Made by a program: the position numbers and the translations under genes
From: ZC4RG19 sp017577565
GTDB taxonomy: Bacteria; Actinomycetota; Acidimicrobiia; Acidimicrobiales; VFJN01
NCBI GenBank assembly: GCA_047459075.1
Contig: VSCH01000017.1
Coordinates: 1 to 61,542 of the forward strand
Reading direction: 5' to 3'
Length of the DNA: 61,542 bases
The notes under the pieces: generated by a model
Seen by the model: the letters and a program-made list of their open reading frames with translations, nothing else
The model's database searches: none
Told to the model about the DNA's origin: nothing
Part shown: positions 36,510 to 46,337 of the stretch, one piece after another
Layout: every line of letters begins with the position of its first letter
Position numbering within the stretch: the stretch's first letter is position 1

Positions 36510-37697
36510 TCAGACGACGGCGATCGCCTGGCGGGCGATGGCCAGCTCCTCGTCGGTGGGCACGACCATGACCGTCACCGCTGCGCCGTCGGGGGAGATG
36601 ACCCGGGCGCCGCCGACGGGCGCGGCGTTGCGCTCCGGGTCGACGGTGATGCCCAGGTGGTCGAGCCCGGCGGTGGCCTCGGCCCGGACGACCGGGTCGT
36701 TCTCGCCGACGCCGGCGGTGAACACCAGGACGTCGAGCCCGCCCATGATCGCCGTGTAGGCGCCGATGTACTTGCGCAGGCGGTGGACGTAGACGTCGAG
36801 GGCGAGGCGGGCGTTGCGGTCGCCCGCGGCGATCCGCCGGTGGACCTCGCGCATGTCGTTGTGGCCGGCCAGGCCCCGCAGGCCGGAGCGGTGGTTGAAC
36901 AGGTGGTCGATCTCGTCGACCGTCATGCCCGCCGTGCGGGCGAGGTGGAAGGCGATCGCCGGGTCGATGTCGCCGGTCCGGGTGCCCATGACCAGCCCCT
37001 CCAGCGGGGTCATGCCCATCGACGTGTCGACGGGCCGGCCGCCGACGATGGCCGAGGCCGAGGCGCCGTTGCCGAGGTGCAGCACGATCTGGCGGAGCTC
37101 GGCGAGGTCGCGGCCCAGGACCTCGGCCGCGGTCGCCGACACGTACTGGTGCGAGGTGCCGTGGAACCCGTAGCGGCGGATGCGGTGGCGCTCGGCGACC
37201 TCGAGGTCGAGCGCGTAGGTGGCCGCGGCGTCCGGCAGGTCGCGGAAGAAGGCGGTGTCGAAGACGGCGACGTGGGGCACGTCGGGCAGCAGCTCCCGCC
37301 CGATGCGGATCGCCACCAGGTTGGGCGGGTTGTGCAGCGGGGCGAGCGGCGCGAGCCGCTCGACGGTGGCGATGACGTCGTCGTCGATGACGGTGGGACC
37401 GTCGTAGTACCGGCCGCCCATGACCACCCGGTGGCCGACGGCCACGATGCCCAGCTCGTCCAGCGGCGGGCCGACCTCGTCGAACATGGCGAGCGCCAGC
37501 TGCATCCCCTCCCGGTGGTCGGGGACGGGGAGCTTGCGGGCGACCGCCACCTCGTCGGTGCGGTGCTCGACCCGCGACCCGTCCTCGCCGATGCGCTCGA
37601 CGATCCCCGCGGCCAGCGTGGTGGCCGACGCGGGCTCGACGACCCGGTACTTGATCGACGACGACCCGGAGTTGACGACGAGGACGGTCGCGGTCAC
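36510..37697 (-). CDS. ackA: Acetate kinase
   Basis: Converts acetyl phosphate and ADP to acetate and ATP, or the reverse. The 395-residue protein has the signature VLVVNSGSSSIKY, the HGTSHQYVS block, GNGASASAI and LVFTAGVGEND. GTG 37697 overlaps the pta stop (GTGA), so the pair is co-translated. Confidence 0.96.
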   Translation of the reverse strand: MTATVLVVNSGSSSIKYRVVEPASATTLAAGIVERIGEDGSRVEHRTDEVAVARKLPVPDHREGMQLALAMFDEVGPPLDELGIVAVGHRVVMGGRYYDGPTVIDDDVIATVERLAPLAPLHNPPNLVAIRIGRELLPDVPHVAVFDTAFFRDLPDAAATYALDLEVAERHRIRRYGFHGTSHQYVSATAAEVLGRDLAELRQIVLHLGNGASASAIVGGRPVDTSMGMTPLEGLVMGTRTGDIDPAIAFHLARTAGMTVDEIDHLFNHRSGLRGLAGHNDMREVHRRIAAGDRNARLALDVYVHRLRKYIGAYTAIMGGLDVLVFTAGVGENDPVVRAEATAGLDHLGITVDPERNAAPVGGARVISPDGAAVTVMVVPTDEELAIARQAIAVV

Positions 37698-39811
37698 GGG
37701 GCCACCCGCTCCCCGGCGGCGCCGGCCGGGCTCTCCCCGGCGGCGGGCTCGCCGACCTCCTGGGCCTGGATGGCGGTGATGGCGACGGTGTTGACGATGT
37801 CGCGGACGGTCGCGCCCCGGGACAGGTCGTTGACCGGCTTGGCCAGCCCCTGGAGCACCGGGCCGATCGCCACCGCCCCGGCCGACCGCTGCACCGCCTT
37901 GTAGGTGTTGTTGCCGGTGTTGAGGTCGGGGAACACGAACACCGTGGCCCGCCCGGCGACGCTCGAGCCCGGCAGCTTGGCCCGGGCCACCGAGGCGTCG
38001 ACCGCGGCGTCGTACTGCAGCGGCCCGTCGACCGGCAGGTCGGGGCGCCGCTCGCGGACCAGCCGGGTCGCCCGGCGCACCTTGTCGACGTCCGCGCCGC
38101 GGCCCGACTCGCCGGTCGAGTAGGAGAGCATCGCCACCCGGGGCTCGATGCCGAACCGGGCGGCGGTCTCGGCCGACGAGATGGCGATGTCGGCGAGCTG
38201 CTCGGCCGTGGGGTCGGGGACGATGGCGCAGTCGCCGTAGACCAGCACCCGGTCGGCCAGGCACATGAAGAACACCGACGAGACGATCGAGACCCCCGGC
38301 CGGGTGCGGATGATCTGGAACGCGGGGAGGATCGTGTTGGCCGTGGTGTGGGCGGCGCCCGACACCATGCCGTCGGCCTCGCCCGTGTGCACCATCATCG
38401 TCCCGAAGAACGACACGTCCTGGACGATGTCCAGCGCCCGCTCGGGGGTGACGCCCTTGTGGGCCCGCAACCGGGCGTACTCCTCGGCGAACGGCTCCAG
38501 CAGCGGCGACCGGGCCGGGTCGACGACCTCGGCGCCGTCGAGGCGGATGCCGAGCTGCGCCGCCCGCCGGTGGACGGCGGCCTCGTCGCCGAGGAGGACG
38601 ATGTCGGCGACCTCCCGGGACAGCAGGGTCGCCGCCGCCCGGAGGATGCGGTCGTCGTCGGCCTCGGGCAGCACGATGCGCCGGCGGTCGGCCCGGGCCC
38701 GCTCGATGAGCATCGACTCGAACATGAGCGGGGTGACGACGTCGCTGCGCGGCACCTCGACGGCCCGCAGCAGCTCCTCGGCGTCGATGTGGCGCTCGAA
38801 GACCCCGAGCGCGGTGTCGACCTTGCGCCGGCTGGTGGGCGTGAGCAGGCCGCGGGTGGCGGCGACGAGGCGGGCCGTCGTGTACGTGTCGTGGGGGGTG
38901 AGCACCAGCGGCAGGCTGCGGGTCAGGCCGCGGACGAGGTCGGTGACGACGGGCGGCGGGCGGTAGCCGCCGTTGAGCACGACGGCGGCGAGGGTGGGGA
39001 AGCCCTCGGCCGCGTGGGCCGCCGCCAGGGTGACCAGGGCGTCGGCCCGGTCGCCGGCGGCGATGCAGACCTGGCCGTCCCGCAGGCGCTCGAGCACGTG
39101 CTCGGTGCTCATGCCGCAGACCAGGGCGTCCTCGGCCTCGCGGTCGAGCATCTCGTCGTCGCCGACCAGCAGCTCGCCGTCCAGCGCCCGCACCAGGTCG
39201 CGCACGGACGGGGCCGAGAGCAGGGGCACCTCGGGCAGCGCCCAGACCGGAAGCTCGAGGCCGGCCAGCCGCTGGCGGACGGCGTCGAGCCGGTCGGGGT
39301 CGCACCGGTTGGCGACCACGCCGACGGTCGTGGCGTGGCTCTGGCGGATCTCGGCGATGGCGATCTCGGCGAGCTGCTCGACCTGCTCGGGCGTGCGCTC
39401 GAACCCGTTGACGACGAGCAGCACCGGCGCGCCGAGGTTGGCGGCCACGCGGGCGTTGAAGGTCAGCTCGGTCGGCCCGGCGATGTCGGTGTAGTCGGAG
39501 CCCACGACGACGACCGCCTCGCACGAGCGCTCGAGGGCGCGGTAGCGGTCGACGATCGTGGCCAGCGCGGCCTCGGGGTCGGCGTGCACGTCGTCGTAGG
39601 TGACCCCGACGCAGCGCTCGTAGGGGAGGTCGACGCCCTCGTGGCCGACGAGCAGGTGGACCATGTGGTCGCCACCGGCGTCCGACCGGGTGATGGGCCG
39701 GAACACGCCCACCGAGCTGACGGTGCGGCTGAGCGCGTCGACCAGGCCGAGGGCCACGAGCGACTTCCCGGAGTGCCCCTCCAGGGACGCGACGTAGATG
39801 CTCCGGGCCAC
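37694..39811 (-). CDS. pta: Phosphate acetyltransferase, long form with P-loop domain
   Basis: Interconverts acetyl-CoA and acetyl phosphate. The 705-residue protein has an N-terminal BioD-like P-loop domain (Walker A GHSGKS at residues 12-17), a middle DRTGG-type domain, and the C-terminal catalytic PTA domain (RRIVLPEADDDRIL, DGMVSGAAHTTA, VFVFPDLNTGNNTYKA). GTG 39811 lies seven bases after TAAGAC (39824-39819). Translationally coupled to ackA; together they link acetate and acetyl-CoA. Confidence 0.95.
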   Translation of the reverse strand: MARSIYVASLEGHSGKSLVALGLVDALSRTVSSVGVFRPITRSDAGGDHMVHLLVGHEGVDLPYERCVGVTYDDVHADPEAALATIVDRYRALERSCEAVVVVGSDYTDIAGPTELTFNARVAANLGAPVLLVVNGFERTPEQVEQLAEIAIAEIRQSHATTVGVVANRCDPDRLDAVRQRLAGLELPVWALPEVPLLSAPSVRDLVRALDGELLVGDDEMLDREAEDALVCGMSTEHVLERLRDGQVCIAAGDRADALVTLAAAHAAEGFPTLAAVVLNGGYRPPPVVTDLVRGLTRSLPLVLTPHDTYTTARLVAATRGLLTPTSRRKVDTALGVFERHIDAEELLRAVEVPRSDVVTPLMFESMLIERARADRRRIVLPEADDDRILRAAATLLSREVADIVLLGDEAAVHRRAAQLGIRLDGAEVVDPARSPLLEPFAEEYARLRAHKGVTPERALDIVQDVSFFGTMMVHTGEADGMVSGAAHTTANTILPAFQIIRTRPGVSIVSSVFFMCLADRVLVYGDCAIVPDPTAEQLADIAISSAETAARFGIEPRVAMLSYSTGESGRGADVDKVRRATRLVRERRPDLPVDGPLQYDAAVDASVARAKLPGSSVAGRATVFVFPDLNTGNNTYKAVQRSAGAVAIGPVLQGLAKPVNDLSRGATVRDIVNTVAITAIQAQEVGEPAAGESPAGAAGERVAP

Positions 39812-39888
39812 GGCGCCAGTCTTACCCGGCGGCTGCGCGATGGCGACGGGCGCCGGCGGCGCCGCCGGGGTCGTCGGTCACAGGGGCG

Positions 39889-40458
39889 TCACACGCTGCT
39901 GTCGCCCAGCCAGTCCTCGGCGTTCTGGAGGAGGTAGCGGCTGACCGCCAGGCAGGTGTCGAGGACGTCGCACAGTTGCTCCTGGCCGAGGAAGACCCGG
40001 GCGAGCGACACCTCGATGCGGGAGGAGATGGCCAGGCTGCGCTCGGGGGCGTCGGTCACCGACGGGTAGGAGTCGATGGCCGACACCTCCAGGGGCAGCT
40101 CGGTGCCGCCGATGCCGGCCAGCTCGGTGGCCAGGATGAGCAGGTCGGGCCCCTTGGGCAGCGGCGGCAGCGCCCAGTTGAACACCAGCGGGAAGTGGAA
40201 GGTGTCGGGCGGGTCGTCGTCCTCGGGCAGGTTGTTGACCAGGTCCTCGAACGACAGGAGCGTGCGGGGGTCGACCTCGAGGGCCAGGTGCAGGTCGAGC
40301 GGGCCGCCGCAGGCCTCCTCCGGGTGCAGGTCGACCTCCCAGGTCTGGCGCAGGGAGTAGGTCTCGACGAAGTGCCGCTCGTCGTGCACGTGGAAGCCGT
40401 GGTCGATCGCGTGATCCTTGAGCTCGGACACGAACCCTGCGATGTCGATGGCGGCCAC
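39889..40458 (-). CDS. Conserved-looking protein of unknown function
   Basis: The 189-residue acidic cytoplasmic protein is not recognised. It has well-formed secondary-structure patterns (HVHDERHFVETYSLRQTWEVDLHP, in parts FHVHDERHF and WEVDLHPEE), so it is probably real. GTG 40458 follows the variant box CAGGCT by seven bases, the same arrangement as at the ArfB-like gene. Divergent from the inositol-phosphatase family gene, only 41 bases away. Confidence 0.65.
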   Translation of the reverse strand: MAAIDIAGFVSELKDHAIDHGFHVHDERHFVETYSLRQTWEVDLHPEEACGGPLDLHLALEVDPRTLLSFEDLVNNLPEDDDPPDTFHFPLVFNWALPPLPKGPDLLILATELAGIGGTELPLEVSAIDSYPSVTDAPERSLAISSRIEVSLARVFLGQEQLCDVLDTCLAVSRYLLQNAEDWLGDSSV

Positions 40459-40499
40459 GTGTCCCAGCCTGCCACGTCCGACCTGGTAGACCCTCGCGG

Positions 40500-41270
40500 A
40501 TGGCCTCGTCCGACGATCGCGTGCTCGACCTCCTCCACGAGGCGGCGACCGCCGTGCGCCTCGTCCTGGACCGGCTGGACGACTGGGGGCCGAGCGGCGG
40601 GAAGGCCGGCCAGTACCTGAGCGACCTGGCGGCCGACGAGGCGGCGGTCGAGGTGCTCGACGAGGGCGGCGTCGGGGTGCTGTCCGAGGAGTCGGGCCTG
40701 CACCGGCCCGACCGCGAGGTGGTCGTCGTCCTCGACCCGCTCGACGGCAGCACCAACGCCGCCCGTGGCATCCCCTGGTTCGCGACGTCGCTGTGCGCCG
40801 TGGACGCGGACGGCCCGCTGGCGGCGCTGGTCGTCGACCTGCCCCACGGCCGCACGTACACCGCCGTGCGGGGGCGGGGCGCGGCCGTCGACGGCGAGCC
40901 GCTGCGGGCCTCGGGCTGCACCGAGGTGGGGGAGGCGCTGGTGGGGATCTCGGGCTTCCCGGCCGTGCCGCTGGGGTGGCGCCAGTTCCGCACGCTGGGC
41001 GCCGCCGCCCTCGACCTGTGCGCGGTGGCCGAGGGCACGCTCGACGCCTTCGTCGACTGCAGCCCCTCGGCCCACGGCCCCTGGGACTACCTGGGCGGCG
41101 CGCTCGTGTGCGCCGAGGCAGGCGCCCCGGTGGTCGACGCGCTGGGGCGCGACCTCACGGTCGTCGTGCCCGACGCCCGCCGCACCCCGGTGGCCGCCGC
41201 CACCCAGCCGCTGCTCGACGCCCTGGTCGCCGCCCGCCGCGAGGCGGTCGACGACGGCCCGGCGGCGTGA
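40500..41270 (+). CDS. Inositol monophosphatase family protein
   Basis: Mg2+-dependent phosphatase, 256 residues. The metal motifs are intact: LSEESG, LDPLDGSTN and PWDYLGGALVCAEAG. Substrates in the family include inositol phosphate, histidinol phosphate and PAP; none can be chosen here. ATG 40500 lies seven bases after TAGACC (40487-40492). Confidence 0.85.
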   Translation: MASSDDRVLDLLHEAATAVRLVLDRLDDWGPSGGKAGQYLSDLAADEAAVEVLDEGGVGVLSEESGLHRPDREVVVVLDPLDGSTNAARGIPWFATSLCAVDADGPLAALVVDLPHGRTYTAVRGRGAAVDGEPLRASGCTEVGEALVGISGFPAVPLGWRQFRTLGAAALDLCAVAEGTLDAFVDCSPSAHGPWDYLGGALVCAEAGAPVVDALGRDLTVVVPDARRTPVAAATQPLLDALVAARREAVDDGPAA

Positions 41271-41337
41271 CCGCCCGGCCCGCCCGCCCGGCCGCATCCG
41301 GCCGGGGTGCCGCCCGCACGCTCGGTAGCCTGGCCCG

Positions 41338-41931
41338 ATGATCGTCGCCCTCCAGCGCGCCTTCCTGGTCGTGTGGCGGCGTGTGCCCCGGCTGGCCCGC
41401 CGGTGGATCGTGCGGCTCGCCGCGCCCTCCTACACGGTCGGCGCCGCCTGCGTCATCGAGCGCGACGACGGGGCGATCCTGCTGGTGCGGCTCGCCTACC
41501 GCGACGGCTGGGGCCTGCCGGGCGGGCTCATCAAGCGGAACGAGGACGTGGCCGACTGCGCCCGCCGCGAGGTCGCCGAGGAGATCGGGGTCGAGGTCGA
41601 GCTGACCAGCGCCCCGGCGGTGGTCGTCGACAGCCGGCCCCAGCGGATCGACGTCGTCTACCGGGCCCGGCTGGCCGCGGGGGTCGGGCCCGACGCGGCC
41701 GTCGCCCGCTCGGCGGAGATCCGCGAGGTCCGGTGGTTCCGCCCCGACGACCTGCCGCCGCTCCAGCACGAGGCGATCGGCGCGCTGCGGGCGCTGGCGG
41801 CGAGCGCCCTCCGGCCGGCCGGCGGGGAGGCCGGGGAGGGGCCCGCGGGCGACGGCGACGCGGACGCGGCCCTGCGCGCCGCCGCCGTCCAGGCCGAGGC
41901 CCAGGCGGGGCGCGGGCGGCGGCAGCTCTGA
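41338..41931 (+). CDS. Nudix hydrolase
   Basis: The 197-residue protein has an intact Nudix box (GGLIKRNEDVADCARREVAEEIG). An N-terminal ~30-residue basic helix and a disordered Ala/Gly-rich C-terminus flank it. Substrate unknown. ATG 41338 lies six bases after TAGCCT (41326-41331), a clear leaderless case. Confidence 0.85.
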   Translation: MIVALQRAFLVVWRRVPRLARRWIVRLAAPSYTVGAACVIERDDGAILLVRLAYRDGWGLPGGLIKRNEDVADCARREVAEEIGVEVELTSAPAVVVDSRPQRIDVVYRARLAAGVGPDAAVARSAEIREVRWFRPDDLPPLQHEAIGALRALAASALRPAGGEAGEGPAGDGDADAALRAAAVQAEAQAGRGRRQL

Positions 41932-41939
41932 TCCGCCGT

Positions 41940-41960
41940 GCCGGCCCGGCTGCGGCCGGC
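41940..41960. terminator. Bidirectional terminator hairpin
   Basis: Seven-base arms GCCGGCC and GGCCGGC with a seven-base loop lie between the Nudix stop and the stop of the sigma factor gene on the other strand. Confidence 0.5.
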
Positions 41961-41992
41961 GGTTCGTGCCGGGTGGGCGAGTGGCCCGCCGG

Positions 41993-42943
<951 letters not shown>

Positions 42944-43040
42944 GCATCTCCTCCAGCGTGCGGCGGCGGTCGACGGTCGGCGGTCGTGACGGGTGGGCGG
43001 TCGGGACGGAGCGAAAAGCACTCGGCGATATGGTCATGCC

Positions 43041-43559
43041 ATGGGCGAACGTAGTTGGCCCGCCACGCCGGGAGAGGGATGGTCGGCGGCCGACCGCCCG
43101 CCACTGCTCGTCTCGGCGTGCCTTCTCGGCGTGGCCTGCAACCACGAGGGGCGGGCCAACACCAGCGAGGCGGTGGTCGCGCTCCGCCGCACCCGGCGCC
43201 TCGTGCCCGTGTGCCCCGAGGTCGCCGGGGGGCTGCCCACGCCCCGCCCGGCGGCGGAGATCCAGCCGTCGGGCCGGGTGTGCACGGCGGCCGGCGACGA
43301 CGTGACCGACGCCTACGAGCGCGGCGCCGCCCACGCCGTGCGGCTGGCCCGGGCGGTCGGCGCCACCGGCGCCGTGCTGAAGGCCCGGTCGCCGTCGTGC
43401 GGGTGCCACGAGGTGTACGACGGGTCGTTCACGCGGACCCGGGTGCCGGGGGAGGGGGTGACGGCCCGGGCGCTGCGGGCCGCGGGCGTGCCGGTGTGGT
43501 CCGAGGAGGACGTCGAGGCCGGCACCGTCGATCTTCAGCCCGGCGACGAGGGGCGGTAG
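43041..43559 (+). CDS. DUF523 family protein
   Basis: The 172-residue protein has the DUF523 pattern with conserved cysteines: LVSACLLGVACNHEG, PVCPEVAGGLPTPR and ARSPSCGC. The family is thought to bind metal or an Fe-S cluster; function is unknown. ATG 43041 lies six bases after TATGGT (43029-43034). Its stop codon TAG is also the start of the -10 box of the following tRNA gene. Confidence 0.82.
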   Translation: MGERSWPATPGEGWSAADRPPLLVSACLLGVACNHEGRANTSEAVVALRRTRRLVPVCPEVAGGLPTPRPAAEIQPSGRVCTAAGDDVTDAYERGAAHAVRLARAVGATGAVLKARSPSCGCHEVYDGSFTRTRVPGEGVTARALRAAGVPVWSEEDVEAGTVDLQPGDEGR

Positions 43560-43562
43560 CCT
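43557..43562 (+). promoter_or_regulatory. -10 box of tRNA-Val (TAGCCT) built on a stop codon
   Basis: TAGCCT begins with the TAG stop of the DUF523 gene (43557-43559) and lies 10 bases before the tRNA. Confidence 0.6.
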
Positions 43563-43572
43563 CGCACGTCCC

Positions 43573-43646
43573 GGGCGCGTAGCTCAGTTGGCCAGAGCGC
43601 TGCCCTTACAAGGCAGATGCCGGGGGTTCGAGTCCCTCCGCGCCCA
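43573..43646 (+). tRNA. tRNA-Val (anticodon TAC)
   Basis: Acceptor GGGCGCG/CGCGCCC, anticodon stem CTGCC/GGCAG around CTTACAA (anticodon TAC at 43607-43609), T arm GGGGG/CCCTC with loop TTCGAGT. Discriminator A, no encoded CCA. Confidence 0.95.
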
Positions 43647-43728
43647 CCCCTCTGACGAGGCAGGGCTCCCGTGGTCCGGCAGCGGCCCGGCGGTGCTCCC
43701 ACCGATCGCCCGCGGCGCCCGTCCTACG

Positions 43729-44107
43729 CTGTGGCAACGGGCGAACATCCGGGTTTGGGCGGACCGCAGATCGACGGGCTGAGCGCGGCGTGGGGGAGCA
43801 GAGGCGGCGGCCAGGAGTCGTGGGACGGCATCCGCCGGCTCGTCGGCCGGTTCATCAGCAGTGCCGAGGGCACGGACCGCGAGATCGCCTGGCACCACCT
43901 CGTCATGGCGGTCGGCAACTTCGAGCGGCAGGGCGGCACACGCATCCATGTGCGCCTTCCCGACGAGGTGGAACCCGGTGACGCGCCAGCCGCTCGACGA
44001 AGCCCGACCAGCGAGTGGGCGATCCGCCGAGCGGGGTTCAGCGGACCTGGCAGGAGTACGCCGAGAGGCTGCACGACGTGGTCGCCAGGGCAGCTGCGTC
44101 CGGGTGA
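43729..44107 (+). pseudogene. Broken hypothetical gene (frameshifted)
   Basis: A protein-like frame runs from GTG 43729 (containing ESWDGIRRLVGRF, IAWHHLVMAVGNFE and IHVRLPDEVEPG). After about 43975 that frame loses protein character, while another frame gives a convincing C-terminus (TWQEYAERLHDVVARAAASG) ending at TGA 44105-44107. The simplest reading is one frameshift between 43975 and 44040. Product unknown. A sequencing error is the alternative. Confidence 0.5.
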
Positions 44108-44126
44108 GACCCGTGCCGATCAGTCA

Positions 44127-44476
44127 TCAGATCCGCCACGCGTGGGCCGTTGCCATGGCCGCGACGGGCGTGCCCACGACGGCGGACCGGAGGGCGGTGG
44201 TGAACCTCGGTCGCCGCCGGCCGATGCCCGACAGGTCGGAGAGCACGGCGACGACGCACTCGGGCAGCACGACCGCCTCGAGGAACCACACCAGGCACGA
44301 GACGTCCACGTGCACGCCGGGTGGCAGTCCTCGTCGGTGCGGCTGAACTCGTCGGTGCACTCGATCGCCTGACCGAGGATCACGCCGTAGCTCGCGGTCG
44401 CCGCGACGACCGCCAGCAGCAGGGTTCTGCGCGCGTCGTCGAACCTGCGAAGCGCCGTCGAGTCCTGTCCGGTCAT
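44127..44476 (-). pseudogene. Frameshifted small membrane protein gene
   Basis: From ATG 44476 the frame encodes a hydrophobic helix (TLLLAVVAATASYGVILGQA) and stays protein-like to EDCHP. The rest (GVHVDVSCLVWFLEAVVLPE, then TTALRSAVVGTPVAAM) is in another frame ending at 44127. A one-base loss in the GGG run at 44319-44321 would explain it. Three hydrophobic helices in all; function unknown. Confidence 0.55.
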
Positions 44477-44623
44477 GCCGCCCGTCCGTCAAGCGGCGCA
44501 CCGATGGGCTGCCCGGACGCTGCCGACCACGATCCCGCTTCTCCGCGGAACGCGGTCGTCCCCGGTCGGGTCGGGCGCGATCGTCGTGGCGTGGAGGACG
44601 TTCCCTTCGGCCGGCGCGCGTGC

Positions 44624-45126
44624 GTGTACGACGTCCTCCACGCCGCGGCCGGGGGGACGACGCCGCCGAGGCCGACATGCGGTCGTTCGACCTCGGTCGC
44701 CGGTTCGACGCGGTGACCTGCCTGTTCAGGTCGATCGGCTACATGCCGACGGTCGAGGACCTGTCGGCGGCGGTCGCGACCATGGCGCGCCACCTCGTCG
44801 ACGGGGGCGTGCTCGTCGTCGACGGGTGGGTCCGGCCCGACGCCTGGCGCGACCCGGGCACGGTGCAGGCGCTGGCCGGCGGTGCGGGCGACCTCGCGGC
44901 GGCCCGCGTCGTGCGGTCGCGCCGCACCGGCGACCGGACGATCCTCGTCATGCACATCCTCGTCGCCACCCCCGACCGGGTCGAGCACCTCGTCGAGACG
45001 CACGAGCTGACCCTGTTCGCCGACGAGGGCTACCGGGCCGCCTTCGCCGGCGCCGGGCTGACCGTGGAGGTCCACCCCAGCCCGCACCCCGACCGCGACC
45101 GCGACGTGGGCCTCCGGCGGCGGTGA
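44624..45126 (+). pseudogene. Internally deleted and frameshifted SAM-methyltransferase gene
   Basis: The C-terminal two thirds is clear: DMRSFDLGRRFDAVTCLF and LVDGGVLVVDGWVRPDAW match sugar N,N-dimethyltransferases of the TylM1/DesVI kind. The N-terminus (VYDVLHAAAG) is also recognisable, but the SAM-binding motif I and about 60-80 residues between are missing, and the two parts are in different frames around 44651-44656. The protein could not bind SAM. Homology to that subfamily is from memory of the family pattern. Confidence 0.6.
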
Positions 45127-45187
45127 CAGGGGCCGCCCGCGCCTCCTGGGCTGGAGCCACCGCACCGATCTCCGATAGGGAACGGAC

Positions 45188-45658
45188 ATGCACCGCAACG
45201 TCGCGAAGCTGACCGCGGCGGCCGCCGAGCTGGGGCTGTCGGTCGAGACGAAGGAGTTCCCCGAGGGGACCCGCACGGCCGAGGACGCGGCCCGGGCCAT
45301 CGGCTGCGAGGTGGCCCAGATCGTGAAGTCGCTCGTGTTCCTGCTCGACGGCGAGCCCGTCGTGGCGCTGGTGTCGGGTGCCAACCGGCTCGACGAGGCC
45401 CGGCTGGCGGCGGCGCTCGGCGGCACCGAGGTCGCCCGCGCGGACGCCGACACCGTGCGGAAGGCCACCGGCTACCCGATCGGCGGGGTGCCGCCGTTCG
45501 GCCACGACCGCCGGCTGCCGACGGCGGTCGACGAGGACCTGCTCCGCTTCGACGTCGTCTGGGCGGCGGCCGGCACGCCCCGCGACGTCTTCCCGATCGC
45601 CCCCGGCGAGCTGGTGCGGGCGACGGGCGGCGCCGTCGCGCCGCTGAAGGTCGTCTGA
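45188..45658 (+). CDS. ybaK: YbaK/EbsC family aminoacyl-tRNA deacylase
   Basis: Cys-tRNA(Pro)-deacylase-like editing protein, 156 residues. Conserved patterns are VAQIVKSLVFLLDG (with the functional Lys) and ATGYPIGGVPPFGH. ATG 45188 lies six bases after TAGGGA (45176-45181). It marks the return to intact genes after the degraded stretch. Confidence 0.88.
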   Translation: MHRNVAKLTAAAAELGLSVETKEFPEGTRTAEDAARAIGCEVAQIVKSLVFLLDGEPVVALVSGANRLDEARLAAALGGTEVARADADTVRKATGYPIGGVPPFGHDRRLPTAVDEDLLRFDVVWAAAGTPRDVFPIAPGELVRATGGAVAPLKVV

Positions 45659-45664
45659 CGGCCG

Positions 45665-46315
45665 TCAGCCGGTGAGGCCGACCGGGCAGCTGACGCCCGT
45701 GCCGCCGATGCCGCAGTAGCCGAGGGGGTTCTTCGCCAGGTACTGCTGGTGGTAGTCCTCGGCGTAGAAGAACTCCCCGGCGTCGACGATCTCGGTGGTG
45801 ATGTCGCCGTAGCCCGCGGCCGCCAGCTCCCGCTGGTAGGCGTCGCGGCTGGCCTCGGCGACCTTCCGCTGCGCCTCGTCGACGACGAGGATGCACGAGC
45901 GGTACTGGGTGCCGACGTCGTTGCCCTGCCGCATGCCCTGGGTCGGGTCGTGGCCCTCCCAGAACACCCGCAGCAGCTGCTCGTCGCTCACCACGGCCGG
46001 GTCGAACACCACGAGCACGACCTCGGCGTGCCCGGTCAGCCCCGTGCACACCTCCTCGTAGGTGGGGTTCGGCGTGTAGCCGCCCGCGTAGCCGACCGCG
46101 GTGGTGTAGACGCCCTCCGTCTCCCAGAAGAGGCGCTCGGCGCCCCAGAAGCAGCCCATGCCGACGATCAGCCGGCGGAACCCCTCCGGGAACGGCGGCT
46201 CCAGCGGGGTGCCCAGCACCTCGTGGCGCGCCGGGACGGCGAAGGGGCGGTGGTCGCGGCCCGGGAGCGCCTCGTCGGGGCCGACCATCCGCTGCTTGTC
46301 GCGGCCGAAGAGCAT
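45665..46315 (-). CDS. msrA: Peptide methionine sulfoxide reductase A
   Basis: Reduces methionine-S-sulfoxide in proteins. The 216-residue protein has the catalytic GMGCFWGAER (Cys55), YAGGYTPNPTYEEVCTG, GHAEVV, DPTQGMRQGNDVGTQYRS and a late YCGIGGTGVSCPV with resolving cysteines. ATG 46315 lies seven bases after TAGCCT (46328-46323). That box fits inside the 22 bases between this gene and the DUF3445 gene upstream. Confidence 0.95.
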   Translation of the reverse strand: MLFGRDKQRMVGPDEALPGRDHRPFAVPARHEVLGTPLEPPFPEGFRRLIVGMGCFWGAERLFWETEGVYTTAVGYAGGYTPNPTYEEVCTGLTGHAEVVLVVFDPAVVSDEQLLRVFWEGHDPTQGMRQGNDVGTQYRSCILVVDEAQRKVAEASRDAYQRELAAAGYGDITTEIVDAGEFFYAEDYHQQYLAKNPLGYCGIGGTGVSCPVGLTG

Positions 46316-46337
46316 GCCCGCGAGGCTACCGGCGGCG

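Noticed and set aside
44475..44620. Plus-strand ORF upstream of the broken methyltransferase
   Set aside because: No start signal or domain; Arg/Pro-rich shadow-like composition.
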